DNA of 64,000 bases from CAZBXE01 sp964496125 (GTDB lineage Bacteria; Chlamydiota; Chlamydiia; Chlamydiales; CAZBXE01): the NCBI GenBank assembly GCA_964496125.1, contig CAZBXE010000005.1:62001-126000 (forward strand), in the 5' to 3' direction. The translations under genes and the position numbers were made by a program. This document shows, piece after piece, positions 25,652 through 35,464 of this stretch (position 1 is the stretch's first letter; every line of letters begins with the position of its first letter). The notes below the pieces were generated by a model. The model was not told where the DNA came from and ran no database searches. It saw only the letters and a list, made by a program, of their open reading frames with translations.

Positions 25652-26128
25652 ATGTGTTGCATGGATTTTTCAATAAAAGCCTCTACGCCGCATCAATCTC
25701 TCGGAGCTCAACTTAGTAAAAAACACCTAGCCCTTGCACTCCAGTGTATGGCTCTGCAAAAAGCTATAGGGCTGTCGGCTTTGGCACGAAGTCACGTTCG
25801 GTGGCATCTTTGGATAGGCGCAGCGGAAAGCTTGCCTATCGTTGGCGAGGTGATTGCTTGCTGTGATCTCTATTGGAACAGCAAGAAGATTGAGGTCATC
25901 AATTGTGAGTTGCCCGGCAATACAATTACTTTTATTTCTAGCTATCGTCTTGCTGCTCGCCATTTGGCTCTTGTCGCAATGCACCTTCATATTAAGAAGG
26001 TCGACCACTCTTCGCTTCTTTCACCTGCAGAGGTAAGAATCCATCTGAAGCAGGCTGCTTTAAATCTCATACCCTTTTATGGCAGGATTCAGACAAAAAA
26101 AGAAATTGATGCTCAAAAAAAAAGGTAA
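25652..26128 (+). CDS. Hypothetical protein with hydrophobic segments
   Basis: A 158-aa protein between tRNA-Pro and lgt. It has two moderately hydrophobic stretches (SLPIVGEVIACCDLYW and RLAARHLALVAMHLHIK) and a Lys-rich end. The helix-rich, weakly hydrophobic character and lack of a signal peptide would fit a chlamydial membrane-associated or secreted protein, but I recognise no family. The start is ATG 25652, with ATG 25661 (MDFSIKAST) also possible. Confidence 0.6.
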   Translation: MCCMDFSIKASTPHQSLGAQLSKKHLALALQCMALQKAIGLSALARSHVRWHLWIGAAESLPIVGEVIACCDLYWNSKKIEVINCELPGNTITFISSYRLAARHLALVAMHLHIKKVDHSSLLSPAEVRIHLKQAALNLIPFYGRIQTKKEIDAQKKR

Positions 26129-26162
26129 GACCTTTTTTTCCTTTTATGCTAAAGTGTAGATC

Positions 26163-27035
26163 ATGAGCCTGCTTGCCTTTGTACGTTGGAATCCGCCTAG
26201 AGAAATTTTTACGATACCCTTTGTTGAGAGACCAGTTGTCTTTTATGGCTTTTTCTTTGCTCTTGGTTTTTTAATGGGCTATTTGCTTGTCATTAAAATG
26301 TTGACTCGTTTTTTTCAAGAGGAGGGCACAATAAAAGATCCAGCCAACCTAGCTACACGGATTGCCGACAGGCTTTGTTGGTATATCGTTGCTGGAACGA
26401 TCATTGGCTCACGCCTCGGGTATGTTTTTTTCTATGGGCAAGACTACTATTTTAACCATCCCCTCGATATTTTAAAAATCTGGGAAGGAGGCCTTGCCAG
26501 TCATGGAGGTGCTGTTGGCGTGATTTTGTCTCTTTATTTGATCACCCGTTGGGTAAAATCACAAGTGCCTACTTTTACATTTTTTAGGATTCTTGATTTG
26601 ATTGTAGTACCAACAGCACTTGTTGCTTTCTGCATACGTGTTGGTAATTTTTTTAATCAAGAAATCTTGGGTATGCCTACAACCCTTCCTTGGGCAGTCA
26701 TCTTTGAAAATCCTGCAGATAGAAGTTTGGTGGTCCCCCGTCACCCTGTCCAGTTGTACGAGGGATTTGCTTACCTTGCCACCTTTTTTCTTCTTCTCTA
26801 CCTTTGGCAGACAAAAGGGAAAAACATGGTGGCTGGAAGACTGACCGGCATTTTCTTTGTTCTTATTTTCCTTAGCCGATTCTTTGCTGAATTTGTAAAG
26901 TCCTCTCAGCACGGTTTTCTTGAGACAAGCTGGCTTAGCACAGGTCAGTGGTTAAGCATTCCCTTTATTTTAGGAGGTCTTATCCTCGCTTGGGGAGTTT
27001 CTAATGACAAGAAGGCTTTTGAGCCAAGCTCTTAG
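26163..27035 (+). CDS. lgt: Prolipoprotein diacylglyceryl transferase
   Basis: Lgt adds diacylglycerol to the lipobox Cys of prolipoproteins at the inner membrane. The N-terminus (FYGFFFALGFLMGYLLVIK) and seven-helix layout fit. The Lgt signature is seen in GGLASHGGAVGVILSLYLI (catalytic-region HGG) and RVGNFFNQEILGMPT; HPVQLYEGFAYLATFFLLL and RFFAEFVKSSQ complete it. 290 aa is normal. Order yidC-dnaA-lgt is conserved in chlamydiae. Confidence 0.95.
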   Translation: MSLLAFVRWNPPREIFTIPFVERPVVFYGFFFALGFLMGYLLVIKMLTRFFQEEGTIKDPANLATRIADRLCWYIVAGTIIGSRLGYVFFYGQDYYFNHPLDILKIWEGGLASHGGAVGVILSLYLITRWVKSQVPTFTFFRILDLIVVPTALVAFCIRVGNFFNQEILGMPTTLPWAVIFENPADRSLVVPRHPVQLYEGFAYLATFFLLLYLWQTKGKNMVAGRLTGIFFVLIFLSRFFAEFVKSSQHGFLETSWLSTGQWLSIPFILGGLILAWGVSNDKKAFEPSS

Positions 27036-27036
27036 T

Positions 27037-27053
27037 TTGCTTTTGTTCGAATC
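27037..27053 (+). repeat. 17-bp direct repeat, copy 1
   Basis: TTGCTTTTGTTCGAATC, identical to 28004-28020. The pair flanks the transposase remnant and the GNAT gene. Confidence 0.8.
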
Positions 27054-27059
27054 GGGGAA

Positions 27060-27212
27060 ATTGAGTAAAGGTGGATGAAGGAACGGGTGATTTACAACAC
27101 ATATTACGAGCATTTTGAAGAGTTTAAAGGTGCGATTCTTGGGTTCTTTGCCATTTTGTCAACCCTGACTCTTGAGTCGACCTTAGGTCAGTCGTTGAGA
27201 ACAGGAAGGTAA
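27060..27212 (+). pseudogene. Remnant of an IS630-type transposase (C-terminal fragment)
   Basis: The frame reads RWMKERVIYNTYYEHFEEF and then GAILGFFAILSTLTLES, which matches the C-terminal region of IS630-family (DDE_3) transposases: the W-[RK]-x-x-K-x-x-[VI]-x-Y-N-x-Y-Y block. The catalytic core is missing and an in-frame TAA lies just before the fragment. The last bases supply the ribosome site of the next gene. Confidence 0.72.
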
Positions 27213-27215
27213 CCT

Positions 27216-27866
27216 ATGAAAAAAGTCATTCTTATATTTCAGCTTGTTGTCGCTCAATCTTTTTTTGGAGGAGAGATCCTCTACGAGACAAAACAAGGTG
27301 AAGAGATATTTCCTTTTGTAAACCAGATTGTTACACTTTGTACCAGCGTGTATAGCGAGTATCCTTATTTGTATGATGGGAATAGTGAACAAGATGAATA
27401 TGCAACGTATCTTGCGGGTTATGCTGGATCAGAGAAAGGGATCGCAGCGCTTGCCTTTGACGGTTCTAGGCTAATTGGAGCAGCCCTTGGCAAGCCGATG
27501 GCGGAAAAAACGGGGGGGTATATCAAATCACTTATACCAAGCGAGATCCCCTCTTCTTTTTATTTAGGTGAATTGGTTATCGACTCTGCCTTTCGAGGGA
27601 TGGGGATTGGCACACGTCTCTATCATGATTTTGAAGAGAGAGTGAATAATTTCGAAAGCTATTCCCTAATCTGGTTTGCCGAAATTGACGCAGAAAAAGT
27701 AGCTGTGGCACCTCCTGCAGGTTACGTCGGTAACGATCTTTTTTGGCAAGCCCTTGGATTTCAAAAGAAAGAATGTCTTTTTTTTACAGTTCCTTGGCTG
27801 AACGTGGGAGATTTTCAAGATTCAGAGCATACCCTCTATTACTGGTCGCTTGCGCTTAAGCGCTAA
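27216..27866 (+). CDS. GNAT-family acetyltransferase with N-terminal signal-like sequence
   Basis: Residues 1-18 (MKKVILIFQLVVAQSFFG) look like a signal peptide. The rest is a GNAT fold, with the acetyl-CoA-binding motif in LGELVIDSAFRGMGIGTRLY (R-G-M-G-I-G). 216 aa. GNAT enzymes need cytoplasmic acetyl-CoA, so an exported one is odd: it may be secreted toward the host, or the leader may be a hydrophobic first strand. It starts 3 bp after an IS630 transposase remnant and lies between 17-bp direct repeats, suggesting it was acquired or moved. Substrate unknown. Confidence 0.75.
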   Translation: MKKVILIFQLVVAQSFFGGEILYETKQGEEIFPFVNQIVTLCTSVYSEYPYLYDGNSEQDEYATYLAGYAGSEKGIAALAFDGSRLIGAALGKPMAEKTGGYIKSLIPSEIPSSFYLGELVIDSAFRGMGIGTRLYHDFEERVNNFESYSLIWFAEIDAEKVAVAPPAGYVGNDLFWQALGFQKKECLFFTVPWLNVGDFQDSEHTLYYWSLALKR

Positions 27867-28003
27867 GTTTGTGGAATATAGCCCTCCCCTCTCCCGCTCG
27901 GATTAGCTGACCATAAAGAGACATCAATAGACGAAAATATTTAGGGCTAATACAGTTCAAAATCTCTAGCTCATGGGGGTCAATCTTTACTTTAGACTTG
28001 CCC

Positions 28004-28020
28004 TTGCTTTTGTTCGAATC
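28004..28020 (+). repeat. 17-bp direct repeat, copy 2
   Basis: Identical to 27037-27053. The 217-bp gap it sits in (27867-28084) contains nothing else I can support. Confidence 0.8.
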
Positions 28021-28084
28021 TTAATGCATCCTAAATGAAAATAATCCATAATATCTGCGAACAGACAACAATAAGGAGGTAATC

Positions 28085-28576
28085 ATGGCAAACCCACAGC
28101 TCCCGCTCACCCCACAGCAAAGAACACAATTTGCTGAACTGCTCTATAAATCCAATCCAAGATTGCTAACTGTCGATCGCAGAGGGAATCTGACCGTCCG
28201 CTCCTCTTTGAACATCGTTGGCCGTTTTTGGTCTTGGATTAAAAGCTTTGTCTCAGACTCGGAAACAAAAGCTGTTCGAAATGCTGTATCAGCAGTTTTT
28301 CTTTCCTACAAAAATGATGCGATCGATTTCTATGGGTCCCCATTAGGAATGGTTGCCAGGTTTTTTGGTTCTACACCTGAAGGCGCTTTTCTTGTCAAAA
28401 AAGGAAAGGTAAAAGTAGTTGTAGGTTGGGATGAACTTGCAAAAAAGATCACTCCTTACTACAGAAATGACCTGGAACTAAGGACGCTGATCGCAAAAGC
28501 TGAACATTTTGCAAACGGTGTAAGACTGTCACTAGCGGATGGAGCAACTGACGTTTGGTCAACACAAAAGATCTAA
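28085..28576 (+). CDS. Hypothetical 163-aa soluble protein
   Basis: A near-perfect ribosome site (AAGGAGGT) precedes ATG 28085. Unrecognised, with moderate basic charge and no membrane segment or signal peptide (starts MANPQLPLTPQQRTQFAELL). The good translation signal and following terminator suggest an expressed single-gene unit; small secreted effector or regulator are both possible. Confidence 0.7.
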   Translation: MANPQLPLTPQQRTQFAELLYKSNPRLLTVDRRGNLTVRSSLNIVGRFWSWIKSFVSDSETKAVRNAVSAVFLSYKNDAIDFYGSPLGMVARFFGSTPEGAFLVKKGKVKVVVGWDELAKKITPYYRNDLELRTLIAKAEHFANGVRLSLADGATDVWSTQKI

Positions 28577-28585
28577 ATCTATGAT

Positions 28586-28612
28586 TCAGAGACTAGAAAT
28601 GGTCTCTGGTTT
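28586..28612. terminator. Terminator between convergent genes
   Basis: CAGAGAC pairs with GTCTCTG around an 8-nt loop, followed by T-rich sequence. It ends 3 bp before the adk stop and can serve the 28085 gene. Confidence 0.6.
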
Positions 28613-28614
28613 AT

Positions 28615-29214
28615 TTATTTCTGTATAAGCTCGTTCAATACATCGCGAACAACTTCTAGCTTAGATTGTGATGCGTTCACCCGCGAGATGATTTCTTTTG
28701 GGTAGTGTTTAAGAACCGCAGCTGTTTGCGAATCGTAAACTTGCATTCTCGTCTCTAAGACTGCGCGGTCCATATCATCCATTCTCCTTTCAATGAACGC
28801 CCTGGCCTGAAGGCGCTTAATGAGCTGCTCTTTGTCTTTGACTTCGAGAACAATGATGCGCTCTACTTGAATGTAGGGTGTAAACGCTTTCACTTGGGGT
28901 TCCGTCCGAGGAACTCCATCGAGCAGCAAACGCTGCTTCTCGGGGAAGAAGCGGTTCGTTGCAATCAGGCCCTGAACATAGTTATGCCATATGGTAACTG
29001 TAACATCATCTGGAACAAGCTCCCCTTTCCCTGCGTATTGGTAAAAGATCTTTCCATTCGGCGACTCTTTAGAAAGGCCCCTGAAAATATCTCCTGAAGA
29101 AAGGTGGTAAAACTCATCAAAGGCGCTCAAGAAAGCACTGACTGTACCCTTACCGGACCCTGGTGGGCCAAAAATCACAATCGAACGAAATTTTTCTTTG
29201 TCATTCTCAAGCAT
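28615..29214 (-). CDS. adk: Adenylate kinase family
   Basis: Interconverts AMP, ADP and ATP. The P-loop GPPGSGKGTV lies near the N-terminus, followed by HLSSGDIFRGL (AMP-site block) and LLDGVPRTEPQVKAF (GVPRT; GFPRT in most). The lid is short. I chose ATG 29214 (MLENDKEKF) because residues upstream from 29253 are hydrophobic and not family-like. 199 aa, normal for the short-lid class. Transcribed away from the ferredoxin gene. Confidence 0.9.
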   Translation of the reverse strand: MLENDKEKFRSIVIFGPPGSGKGTVSAFLSAFDEFYHLSSGDIFRGLSKESPNGKIFYQYAGKGELVPDDVTVTIWHNYVQGLIATNRFFPEKQRLLLDGVPRTEPQVKAFTPYIQVERIIVLEVKDKEQLIKRLQARAFIERRMDDMDRAVLETRMQVYDSQTAAVLKHYPKEIISRVNASQSKLEVVRDVLNELIQK

Positions 29215-29323
29215 AAGTGAAGTATAGGGGATAGGGAGACAAAAAAACAACATGAAAAATAGAGTGGTACTGTCTTTGCGTATTCTTGTTGTGCAGTCCT
29301 TGATTCATATCAAATAGTACTGT

Positions 29324-29338
29324 ACAATATACACAAAT
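29324..29338 (+). repeat. 15-bp match to the MITE left end
   Basis: ACAATATACACAAAT is identical to 10811-10825 at the outer edge of MITE copy A. It may be a remnant of an element end, or a shared target or promoter-like sequence upstream of the ferredoxin gene. Confidence 0.4.
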
Positions 29339-29353
29339 AAGCTGAGGTTTCGA

Positions 29354-29620
29354 GTGGGTAAGATAGTTTTTGAAAATAATGACGAAGAAGCAGATGTTGA
29401 GGATGGCGAGAGAATCGCAGAAGCATGTGAAGAAATGGGAGTCCCCTTTGCCTGCACGGAAGGGGTATGCGGAACGTGTGTCATCGAGGTGGTCGAAGGG
29501 ATGGAAAACTTAAATCCACCCACCCAAGAAGAAATGGATTTTCTAGGTGACGATACATGCAAAGAACGACTTGCCTGCCAGTGCAGATTAAAGGGAAACA
29601 CAATAACTATTACTTTCTAG
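29354..29620 (+). CDS. fdx: 2Fe-2S ferredoxin
   Basis: An 88-aa electron carrier. Cluster ligands are C34, C39, C42 (ACTEGVCGTC) and C75 (RLACQ), the adrenodoxin-type CxxxxCxxC..C pattern. Starts with GTG 29354, preceded by a TGAGG ribosome site. The iscA-like gene follows 7 bp downstream, pointing to a role in Fe-S cluster biogenesis. Confidence 0.92.
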   Translation: MGKIVFENNDEEADVEDGERIAEACEEMGVPFACTEGVCGTCVIEVVEGMENLNPPTQEEMDFLGDDTCKERLACQCRLKGNTITITF

Positions 29621-29627
29621 AGGAACT

Positions 29628-30185
29628 ATGGCAAAAATTCATAAAGACATGACAATTGATGAGATCATTTCCCTCTTTCCTAACAAAGCGGAAAAGTTAA
29701 CACAGGCAATTGCGGCCGCAGGTCTTCACTGTGTAGGTTGCCACGCAGCCACCTGGGAAACGCTCGAAGTAGGCATGCTCAGTCATGGCAAGACTGAACC
29801 TGAAATGAATGCGCTCATTAAGAAACTAAACGCTTTGCTAGAAGAAGAGGTTGATATGTCTACGATCAGTATGACGCAGGCGGCCGCAGAGCGCTTTTCC
29901 GCATATGCTACTGAAGAAGGAAAAAAAGGGTGGCACTTACGTCTTGGCGAAAAGATGGCAGGCTGTAATGGATTTGAATATGAACTCTCCTACTCTGAAA
30001 AAGCGAGCGCTGATGACACCATTTTCCCCTCACAGGGGCTGGAGATCCACGTCAAAAAGTACTTAGTTCCAAGATTTCTCGGGATTGAGATTGACTTTGT
30101 GGAGGGCTTAAACGGTGGGGGTTTCAAAATTAGCAATCCGAATGTGAAATCAGCCTGCGGTTGTGGCACTTCTCACGGCTATTAA
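29628..30185 (+). CDS. DUF1858 + IscA/HesB-type Fe-S assembly fusion
   Basis: Residues 1-65 are a DUF1858 domain (MTIDEIISLFPNKAEKL, with Cys35-x2-Cys38 in LHCVGCHA). Residues ~78-185 are an A-type carrier: Cys113 (KMAGCNGFEY) and Cys177, Cys179 (SACGCGTS), the three metal ligands of IscA/ErpA/SufA. The fusion in one 185-aa chain, next to ferredoxin, suggests handling of redox-sensitive clusters. The stop overlaps the stop of lpd (opposite strand) by 4 bp. Confidence 0.88.
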   Translation: MAKIHKDMTIDEIISLFPNKAEKLTQAIAAAGLHCVGCHAATWETLEVGMLSHGKTEPEMNALIKKLNALLEEEVDMSTISMTQAAAERFSAYATEEGKKGWHLRLGEKMAGCNGFEYELSYSEKASADDTIFPSQGLEIHVKKYLVPRFLGIEIDFVEGLNGGGFKISNPNVKSACGCGTSHGY

Positions 30186-31534
30186 AATCCAAGCTGACAG
30201 GCTTCCTTGATCACCTCTGCGTAGTTGGGGTGGGTGTGAGGAGCATGAGCTATTTCGGCTAAGGTTACCTTCTTCTCAATGGCGATCACACCTTCCCCTA
30301 TCATTTCGGAAACGTAGGGACCAACCATATGTAAACCTAAAAGAACACCAGTAGCTGCATCACCAATGACCTTGCACATTCCCTCTTCCTCACCTGAACA
30401 TCGAGCTCTTGGATTTCCACGGAAGTAGGATGTGCCTATCTTAAGGGCAAAACCTGCTTTTTTTGCTTCTTCTTCTGTGAACCCAACAGAAACGGCCTCA
30501 GGTGACGTGTAGATCACACTTGGGATGGCGGCATAATTCACTCTGGAAGGGATTCCAGCCAGCTTCTCCACCACGGCTACGCCTTCGGCGTATGCCTTAT
30601 GGGCGAGCATTGCGCCTCCAATCACATCCCCTACGGCAAAAATTGTAGGGACTTTTGTTCGAAGATCAGAATCCACTTCGATAAAACCTCTTGGGGTGAA
30701 GGTAACTCCAATTTTCTCAAGGCCCAGGTTCTTGGTATAAGGCGCCCTACCAATGGCTACAAGGACAACATCTCCATAGAGCGTTTCTTTACCTTCTAGA
30801 TGAAGGGTTAAACCCTGTGTTTGAAGCTTTGCATTTTCTACCTTAGTACATAACGAAAAGACAAGTCCCTGCTTCTGCAAAATAGTCCTCAGTGATTTTG
30901 AAACAGCCTCATCCATAAGAGGACAAATGCGATCTAGCATCTCCACTACATGCACTTTCGTTCCAAGTCGGTTATAGACAGAGCCTATTTCAAGACCAAT
31001 GGCCCCTGCGCCAATGATCAACATAGTTTCGGGAACGCTTTTTAGAGCAAGTGCGCCGGTAGAGGAGAGCACAACCTTTTCATCAAAGGGTAAAAAGGAA
31101 AGAGGCAAGGGAGCTGATCCACTGGCAAGAAGAAAGTACTTTGAGGTTAGGTGTTCGCTTCCAACAGCGACCGTAGTCTCAGAAGTAAAACGACACTCTC
31201 CTTTGATCCAAATAACGCCTGCTGCCTTAAACTCGTGCTCCACTCCCTTCACAAGTCCTGCTACTACTTCTTCTTTTCTTTTCATCATTTTAGCAAAGTC
31301 AACGTGAAGTTCTCCCTGAATGCCATTGACATTTCCCTTATGCTTTAGGGAAGAGAGAAGTTCTGTGGAGGAAAGAAGGGCTTTTGAGGGTATGCAACCT
31401 ACATTTAAGCAAGTCCCTCCAAGGGTGTTTTCTTTCTCAATGCAGGCAACCTTCATACCAAGCCGGGCAGCTCTACTTGCTGCCAAGTATCCCCCAGGCC
31501 CAGAACCTACGACTACAAGATCAAAAGCTTTCAA
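30182..31534 (-). CDS. lpd: Dihydrolipoamide dehydrogenase (E3)
   Basis: E3 reoxidises lipoyl groups of 2-oxoacid dehydrogenases with NAD+. FAD site [12 protein letters not shown], redox disulfide Cys42/Cys47 in [13 protein letters not shown] site [12 protein letters not shown] and the C-terminal [13 protein letters not shown] catalytic His-Glu are all present. Start is TTG 31534, in a TTGA overlap with the sucB stop, so sucA-sucB-lpd is a tightly coupled operon. 450 aa is slightly short but complete. Confidence 0.95.
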   Translation of the reverse strand: MKAFDLVVVGSGPGGYLAASRAARLGMKVACIEKENTLGGTCLNVGCIPSKALLSSTELLSSLKHKGNVNGIQGELHVDFAKMMKRKEEVVAGLVKGVEHEFKAAGVIWIKGECRFTSETTVAVGSEHLTSKYFLLASGSAPLPLSFLPFDEKVVLSSTGALALKSVPETMLIIGAGAIGLEIGSVYNRLGTKVHVVEMLDRICPLMDEAVSKSLRTILQKQGLVFSLCTKVENAKLQTQGLTLHLEGKETLYGDVVLVAIGRAPYTKNLGLEKIGVTFTPRGFIEVDSDLRTKVPTIFAVGDVIGGAMLAHKAYAEGVAVVEKLAGIPSRVNYAAIPSVIYTSPEAVSVGFTEEEAKKAGFALKIGTSYFRGNPRARCSGEEEGMCKVIGDAATGVLLGLHMVGPYVSEMIGEGVIAIEKKVTLAEIAHAPHTHPNYAEVIKEACQLGF

Positions 31535-32634
31535 AGCGGCTCCTCCAAAAGAAGACGCGTGGGATCTTCTAAGTGGTCTTTGATGTGGACGAGGAAGGTC
31601 ACTGCCTCTTTTCCATCGATGACCCTGTGATCATAAGTAAGCGCTAGATACATCATGGGGCGTATAACAATCTGATCATTTTCTACAACGGGCCGTTTTT
31701 CGATCTTGTGCATTCCAAGGATGGCACTCTGCGGTGGGTTAAGAAAGGGAGTTGACAGGAGAGATCCGTATACACCACCATTTGTAATCGTAAAAGTCCC
31801 CCCCTGTAGATCATCCGGGGCAATGGAGCCATCTTTTGCTTTTTTTGAAAATTCTACAATCGCGTGCTCAATGGTTGCAAAGTTCATCTTATCACAACCA
31901 CGAAGCACTGGGACAAAAACTCCTTTCTCAGTGCCTACAGCAACACCAATATCAAAATAGTTGAATGTAACAAGATCGTCCCCTTCAATCATGCTGTTGA
32001 CCTGGGGATACGCCTTGAGAGCAGAAAGGGAGGCTTTTATAAAAAAAGACATAAATCCAAGTTTTACCCCATTTTGCTTAAGAAACCTCTCCTTATGCTT
32101 ATCTCTAGCAGCAAGGATGGCTGTCATGTCTACTTCATTGAAGGTAGTCAACATGGCCGTTTGTGCTTGCACTTCAAGTAGCCTATTCGCAATGACTTTT
32201 CGGATGCGGGATAATTTTTGTCTTGTGGACCCCCCTCCTTTTGCTTTGCTTGGAATCGGAAGAGGTTCTTTCAATGTTTTTGCCTGAAGTTCATGAGCAA
32301 AATCCTCTTTTGAGTATTGAATTTTATCTGTAGACAGGATGAGCGGCTTAGAAGGTTCTGGGGCAAGCTTTATTTCCTCTTTAGATCTGCTTAAGACTTC
32401 TCCAATTTGAATCTCTGCAAGTGGTTGATCTACTCTAACCTTTTCTCCTTTTTTGACAAGAAGATGTAAAATGCCTGTTTTCGAAGCATAAACTACTTGG
32501 TTAACCTTATCTGTTTCTAACTCCAAAATTTCATCATCAGCATGCACTGCAGCAGCTTCTTTCAAAAAAATCTCGCCTACAGTAGCTTCTGAAATCGATT
32601 CGCCCATTCTAGGCACTTTTATGACTTCTTTCAT
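31531..32634 (-). CDS. sucB: Dihydrolipoamide succinyltransferase (E2 of 2-oxoglutarate dehydrogenase)
   Basis: N-terminal lipoyl domain with lipoyl-lysine in LELETDKVN (Lys43), a peripheral-subunit-binding-like segment around 105-150, and the catalytic domain ending [11 protein letters not shown] (His336, Asp340). 367 aa, typical of SucB. Start ATG 32634 overlaps the sucA stop (ATGA). Confidence 0.95.
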   Translation of the reverse strand: MKEVIKVPRMGESISEATVGEIFLKEAAAVHADDEILELETDKVNQVVYASKTGILHLLVKKGEKVRVDQPLAEIQIGEVLSRSKEEIKLAPEPSKPLILSTDKIQYSKEDFAHELQAKTLKEPLPIPSKAKGGGSTRQKLSRIRKVIANRLLEVQAQTAMLTTFNEVDMTAILAARDKHKERFLKQNGVKLGFMSFFIKASLSALKAYPQVNSMIEGDDLVTFNYFDIGVAVGTEKGVFVPVLRGCDKMNFATIEHAIVEFSKKAKDGSIAPDDLQGGTFTITNGGVYGSLLSTPFLNPPQSAILGMHKIEKRPVVENDQIVIRPMMYLALTYDHRVIDGKEAVTFLVHIKDHLEDPTRLLLEEPL

Positions 32635-35306
32635 TTTACGCTCCCGAATAAAGTGTGGAGGATCTCTTTATGCTCGTTTTTATGCAGTGCATAGGAGCCC
32701 ACAGCAGGAGAGGCTGAGACTTGCCTTCCCATGTATTTTAGTTCCATTCCCTTCGGTAAAAGTTGCTGGATTTCCGTGTGAATAAAGCTCCAAGCGCCCA
32801 TATTCTTTGGCTCTTCTTGCACCCAAATGGCCTCTTCTAAACCTTTGTAGCTTTCAATGACTGCTGATAGACTCTCTTTGTGAAGCGGGTAGATCTGCTC
32901 GATACGAACAAGAGCGTCGGTAGGTAATTTGTGAGGAGCTAGCTCAACATACACGTGTCCGGTGCAGAAGAGAACTCTTTTGGGATTTTGTGGCTCTGTA
33001 GGGTCTTTTAAAATTTCATGAAACTCACCTTGAGCCAGATCGTCCAAGGAAGACGTGCAAGCAGGATGGCGCAAGAGAGCTTTTGGAGTGAGAATAATGA
33101 GAGGGGTTTCTGGTTTTCTCATCACTTGTCTTCGCAAAAGGTGAAAGAGTTGTGCTGGAAGCGAAGGGTAGACAATCTGCATGTTATGATTCCCCGCAAG
33201 GATTAAGAAACGCTCTAGACGGCACGAGGAGTGCTCGGGTCCTTGCCCCTCGTAGCCATGAGGAAGAAAAAGAACAATTCCACTTGTCTGCGACCACTTT
33301 TGCTGTGATGTGGCAATGTACTGATCAATAATGATTTGAGCGCCATTGCAAAAGTCTCCAAACTGCGCTTCCCAAATCGTGAGTCCATCAGGCAGGCCTA
33401 AACTATACCCATACTCGAAACCAAGGGCTGCGTATTCAGAAAGAGGAGAGTTATAAATGGAAAAATCCCCCTGCCTACCACCAATGTTCTTAAGAGGGAT
33501 ATGGTGTCCTTCTGTTAACTGGTCCATCCAGACGGCGTGGCGGTGGCTAAAGGTCCCTCTACAAGAGTCTTGGCCTGCAAGACGGATATCAACTCCTTCA
33601 CTTAAAAGGGTGGCATAAGCCAGGGTTTCCGCAGCTCCAAAATCAAACCCTCTCTTCCCTTCAGCCATATCCACGCGCTCTACATTCAAGCTTTCAATCT
33701 TTTTGTGAAGTGAAAAACCTGGAGGAACAGATGCCAGGCGTTTACTCAGATCCAAAAGTTTTTCCTTTGGTACCGAAGTTTTTACCTTCTTAAAAGGATC
33801 AAGGAGCGTGCTTCCTGAAGTTTTTTTTGCGGTGCTTCGCGCTTTTTCTAGCGCCATAGACAGTCCTCTTTTGAAATCTTCCTCAAATTCCTTTACAAGG
33901 GAGCTATCAAAAGTTTCAGTCTGCTGCAGTTTTTGTAGGTAGAGGTCTCTGACTGGCGGCTTTTTTTTAATAATTTGATACTCAATTGGTTGTGTAAACG
34001 CAGGCTCATCCCCTTCGTTGTGGCCATACTTTCGGTAGCAATTCAGGTCGATGAATACATCTAACCCAAATCTTTGCCGGATTTCCAAGGCAAGCAGGCC
34101 TACAAACACACACTCTTCAGGATGCTCTCCATTAACATGAAAGACAGGCGCGCCAAAAGCTCTTGCGACGTCTGTGCAGTAGTAGGTAGATCTACCCTCA
34201 TAAGGTCTTGTTGTAAACCCGATCTGGTTGTTAATCACAATATGCAACGTGCCCGCTGTCGCATAGCCACCTAAGTTCATCATCTGAAGTGTTTCATACA
34301 CAACTCCTTGACCCGCAAGAGCTGCGTCCCCATGAATCAGCAAAGGGATCACGTCTTTTTTTGCACCACCCTCTCTCATGTGGAGCAATTGCCTTGCAAA
34401 GGTTTGTCCCTCCACGACTGCATCAACTGACTCTAAGTGGCTCGGGTTGTTAGCGACTGTAAGTTTAACTTTTTTACCAGCTCTTGTTGTGATCACGCTG
34501 CGAAATCCCTTATGGTATTTCACATCGCCGCTTGTATCGAGTGTTTCTGGAAAATATCCTTCTTCAAATTCAGAAAAGACTTCTTCGTACGACTTGTCCA
34601 AGATATTGCAAAGAACATTCAATCTTCCCCGATGGGCCATCCCGATGATCAATTCTGATACCTCTTGCCGAGAGGCTATTTCAATGATAAGGGCAAGCAT
34701 TGGAATGAGGCTTTCCCCTCCCTCAAGAGAAAAACGCTTTTGCCCGGGGTACTTCGTATGGATGAAAGTTTCTAGTAGTTCTGAGCGATTGAGGTATTCG
34801 AGAGTATATTTTTTTTGCTCCAGTGGAAGAGAAATCTTTCCTTGTAAAGGCTCTATATGCCTCTGGATCCACCCAAGAAGTTCAGTATTTTCCGTTCCCA
34901 TGAACTCATAGCCAATCTTGTCACAATAGATGGCTTTTAAAACGCTAAGTATTTTTTCTAAGGAAGCTTCGGGCTCAGGCAGTAAGGAAAAGGTAGGAAA
35001 TTTTTTTGTCAGTTCCTCTTCTTTGAAATAGTGGGTTGCAAGCTGGAGCTCTCTTGGCGTTCTTTGGGAGGGAGAAGCAAGTGGATTAATCGAGGCGGCC
35101 AGGTGTCCGAAGGTTCTGTAGGCTTGGATCAGGTTGAACACACGGACGTCTCCCGCAAGAGGAGCTGGTTTTTCTAGGGAGAAATCCGAAAAATTCTCAA
35201 AATATAATTTCCAAGAGGGATCTAAAGTTTGATCCTTTTTTAAATACCGCACATATTGCTCTTCTACAAAAGAAGCGCTCAATAGAGGGGGAGTCTCTCT
35301 TGTCAT
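32631..35306 (-). CDS. sucA: 2-oxoglutarate dehydrogenase E1 component
   Basis: The thiamine-diphosphate enzyme that decarboxylates 2-oxoglutarate. The N-terminus [19 protein letters not shown] is family-like. The ThDP-binding and active-site blocks include [28 protein letters not shown] and [26 protein letters not shown] sequence ([17 protein letters not shown]) follows. 891 aa is close to the usual ~930. First gene of the sucA-sucB-lpd operon; together they supply the complex. Confidence 0.95.
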   Translation of the reverse strand: MTRETPPLLSASFVEEQYVRYLKKDQTLDPSWKLYFENFSDFSLEKPAPLAGDVRVFNLIQAYRTFGHLAASINPLASPSQRTPRELQLATHYFKEEELTKKFPTFSLLPEPEASLEKILSVLKAIYCDKIGYEFMGTENTELLGWIQRHIEPLQGKISLPLEQKKYTLEYLNRSELLETFIHTKYPGQKRFSLEGGESLIPMLALIIEIASRQEVSELIIGMAHRGRLNVLCNILDKSYEEVFSEFEEGYFPETLDTSGDVKYHKGFRSVITTRAGKKVKLTVANNPSHLESVDAVVEGQTFARQLLHMREGGAKKDVIPLLIHGDAALAGQGVVYETLQMMNLGGYATAGTLHIVINNQIGFTTRPYEGRSTYYCTDVARAFGAPVFHVNGEHPEECVFVGLLALEIRQRFGLDVFIDLNCYRKYGHNEGDEPAFTQPIEYQIIKKKPPVRDLYLQKLQQTETFDSSLVKEFEEDFKRGLSMALEKARSTAKKTSGSTLLDPFKKVKTSVPKEKLLDLSKRLASVPPGFSLHKKIESLNVERVDMAEGKRGFDFGAAETLAYATLLSEGVDIRLAGQDSCRGTFSHRHAVWMDQLTEGHHIPLKNIGGRQGDFSIYNSPLSEYAALGFEYGYSLGLPDGLTIWEAQFGDFCNGAQIIIDQYIATSQQKWSQTSGIVLFLPHGYEGQGPEHSSCRLERFLILAGNHNMQIVYPSLPAQLFHLLRRQVMRKPETPLIILTPKALLRHPACTSSLDDLAQGEFHEILKDPTEPQNPKRVLFCTGHVYVELAPHKLPTDALVRIEQIYPLHKESLSAVIESYKGLEEAIWVQEEPKNMGAWSFIHTEIQQLLPKGMELKYMGRQVSASPAVGSYALHKNEHKEILHTLFGSVK

Positions 35307-35464
35307 ATATTTTTCTTATAGCAACTTTAAATAATTTAAGCTAAAAAGATATAACTTGTTTAACTACAGAAAGTTGTAAGCTGTTAAGAAAGCGTGAAGA
35401 AATCCAAAATTCTTTGATAAAAAACGACAGTTGCTTTACAATGGTGTTTTTAGGAGAGTTTTCT

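Noticed and set aside
27045..27053. GTTCGAATC as a tRNA T-arm remnant (also at 28012)
   Set aside because: The flanking bases do not form a T stem other than by G-T pairs, and no other tRNA part is nearby.
27863..28019. Minus-strand open frame of about 50 codons downstream of the GNAT gene
   Set aside because: No good start, no ribosome site and no recognised family; likely chance.
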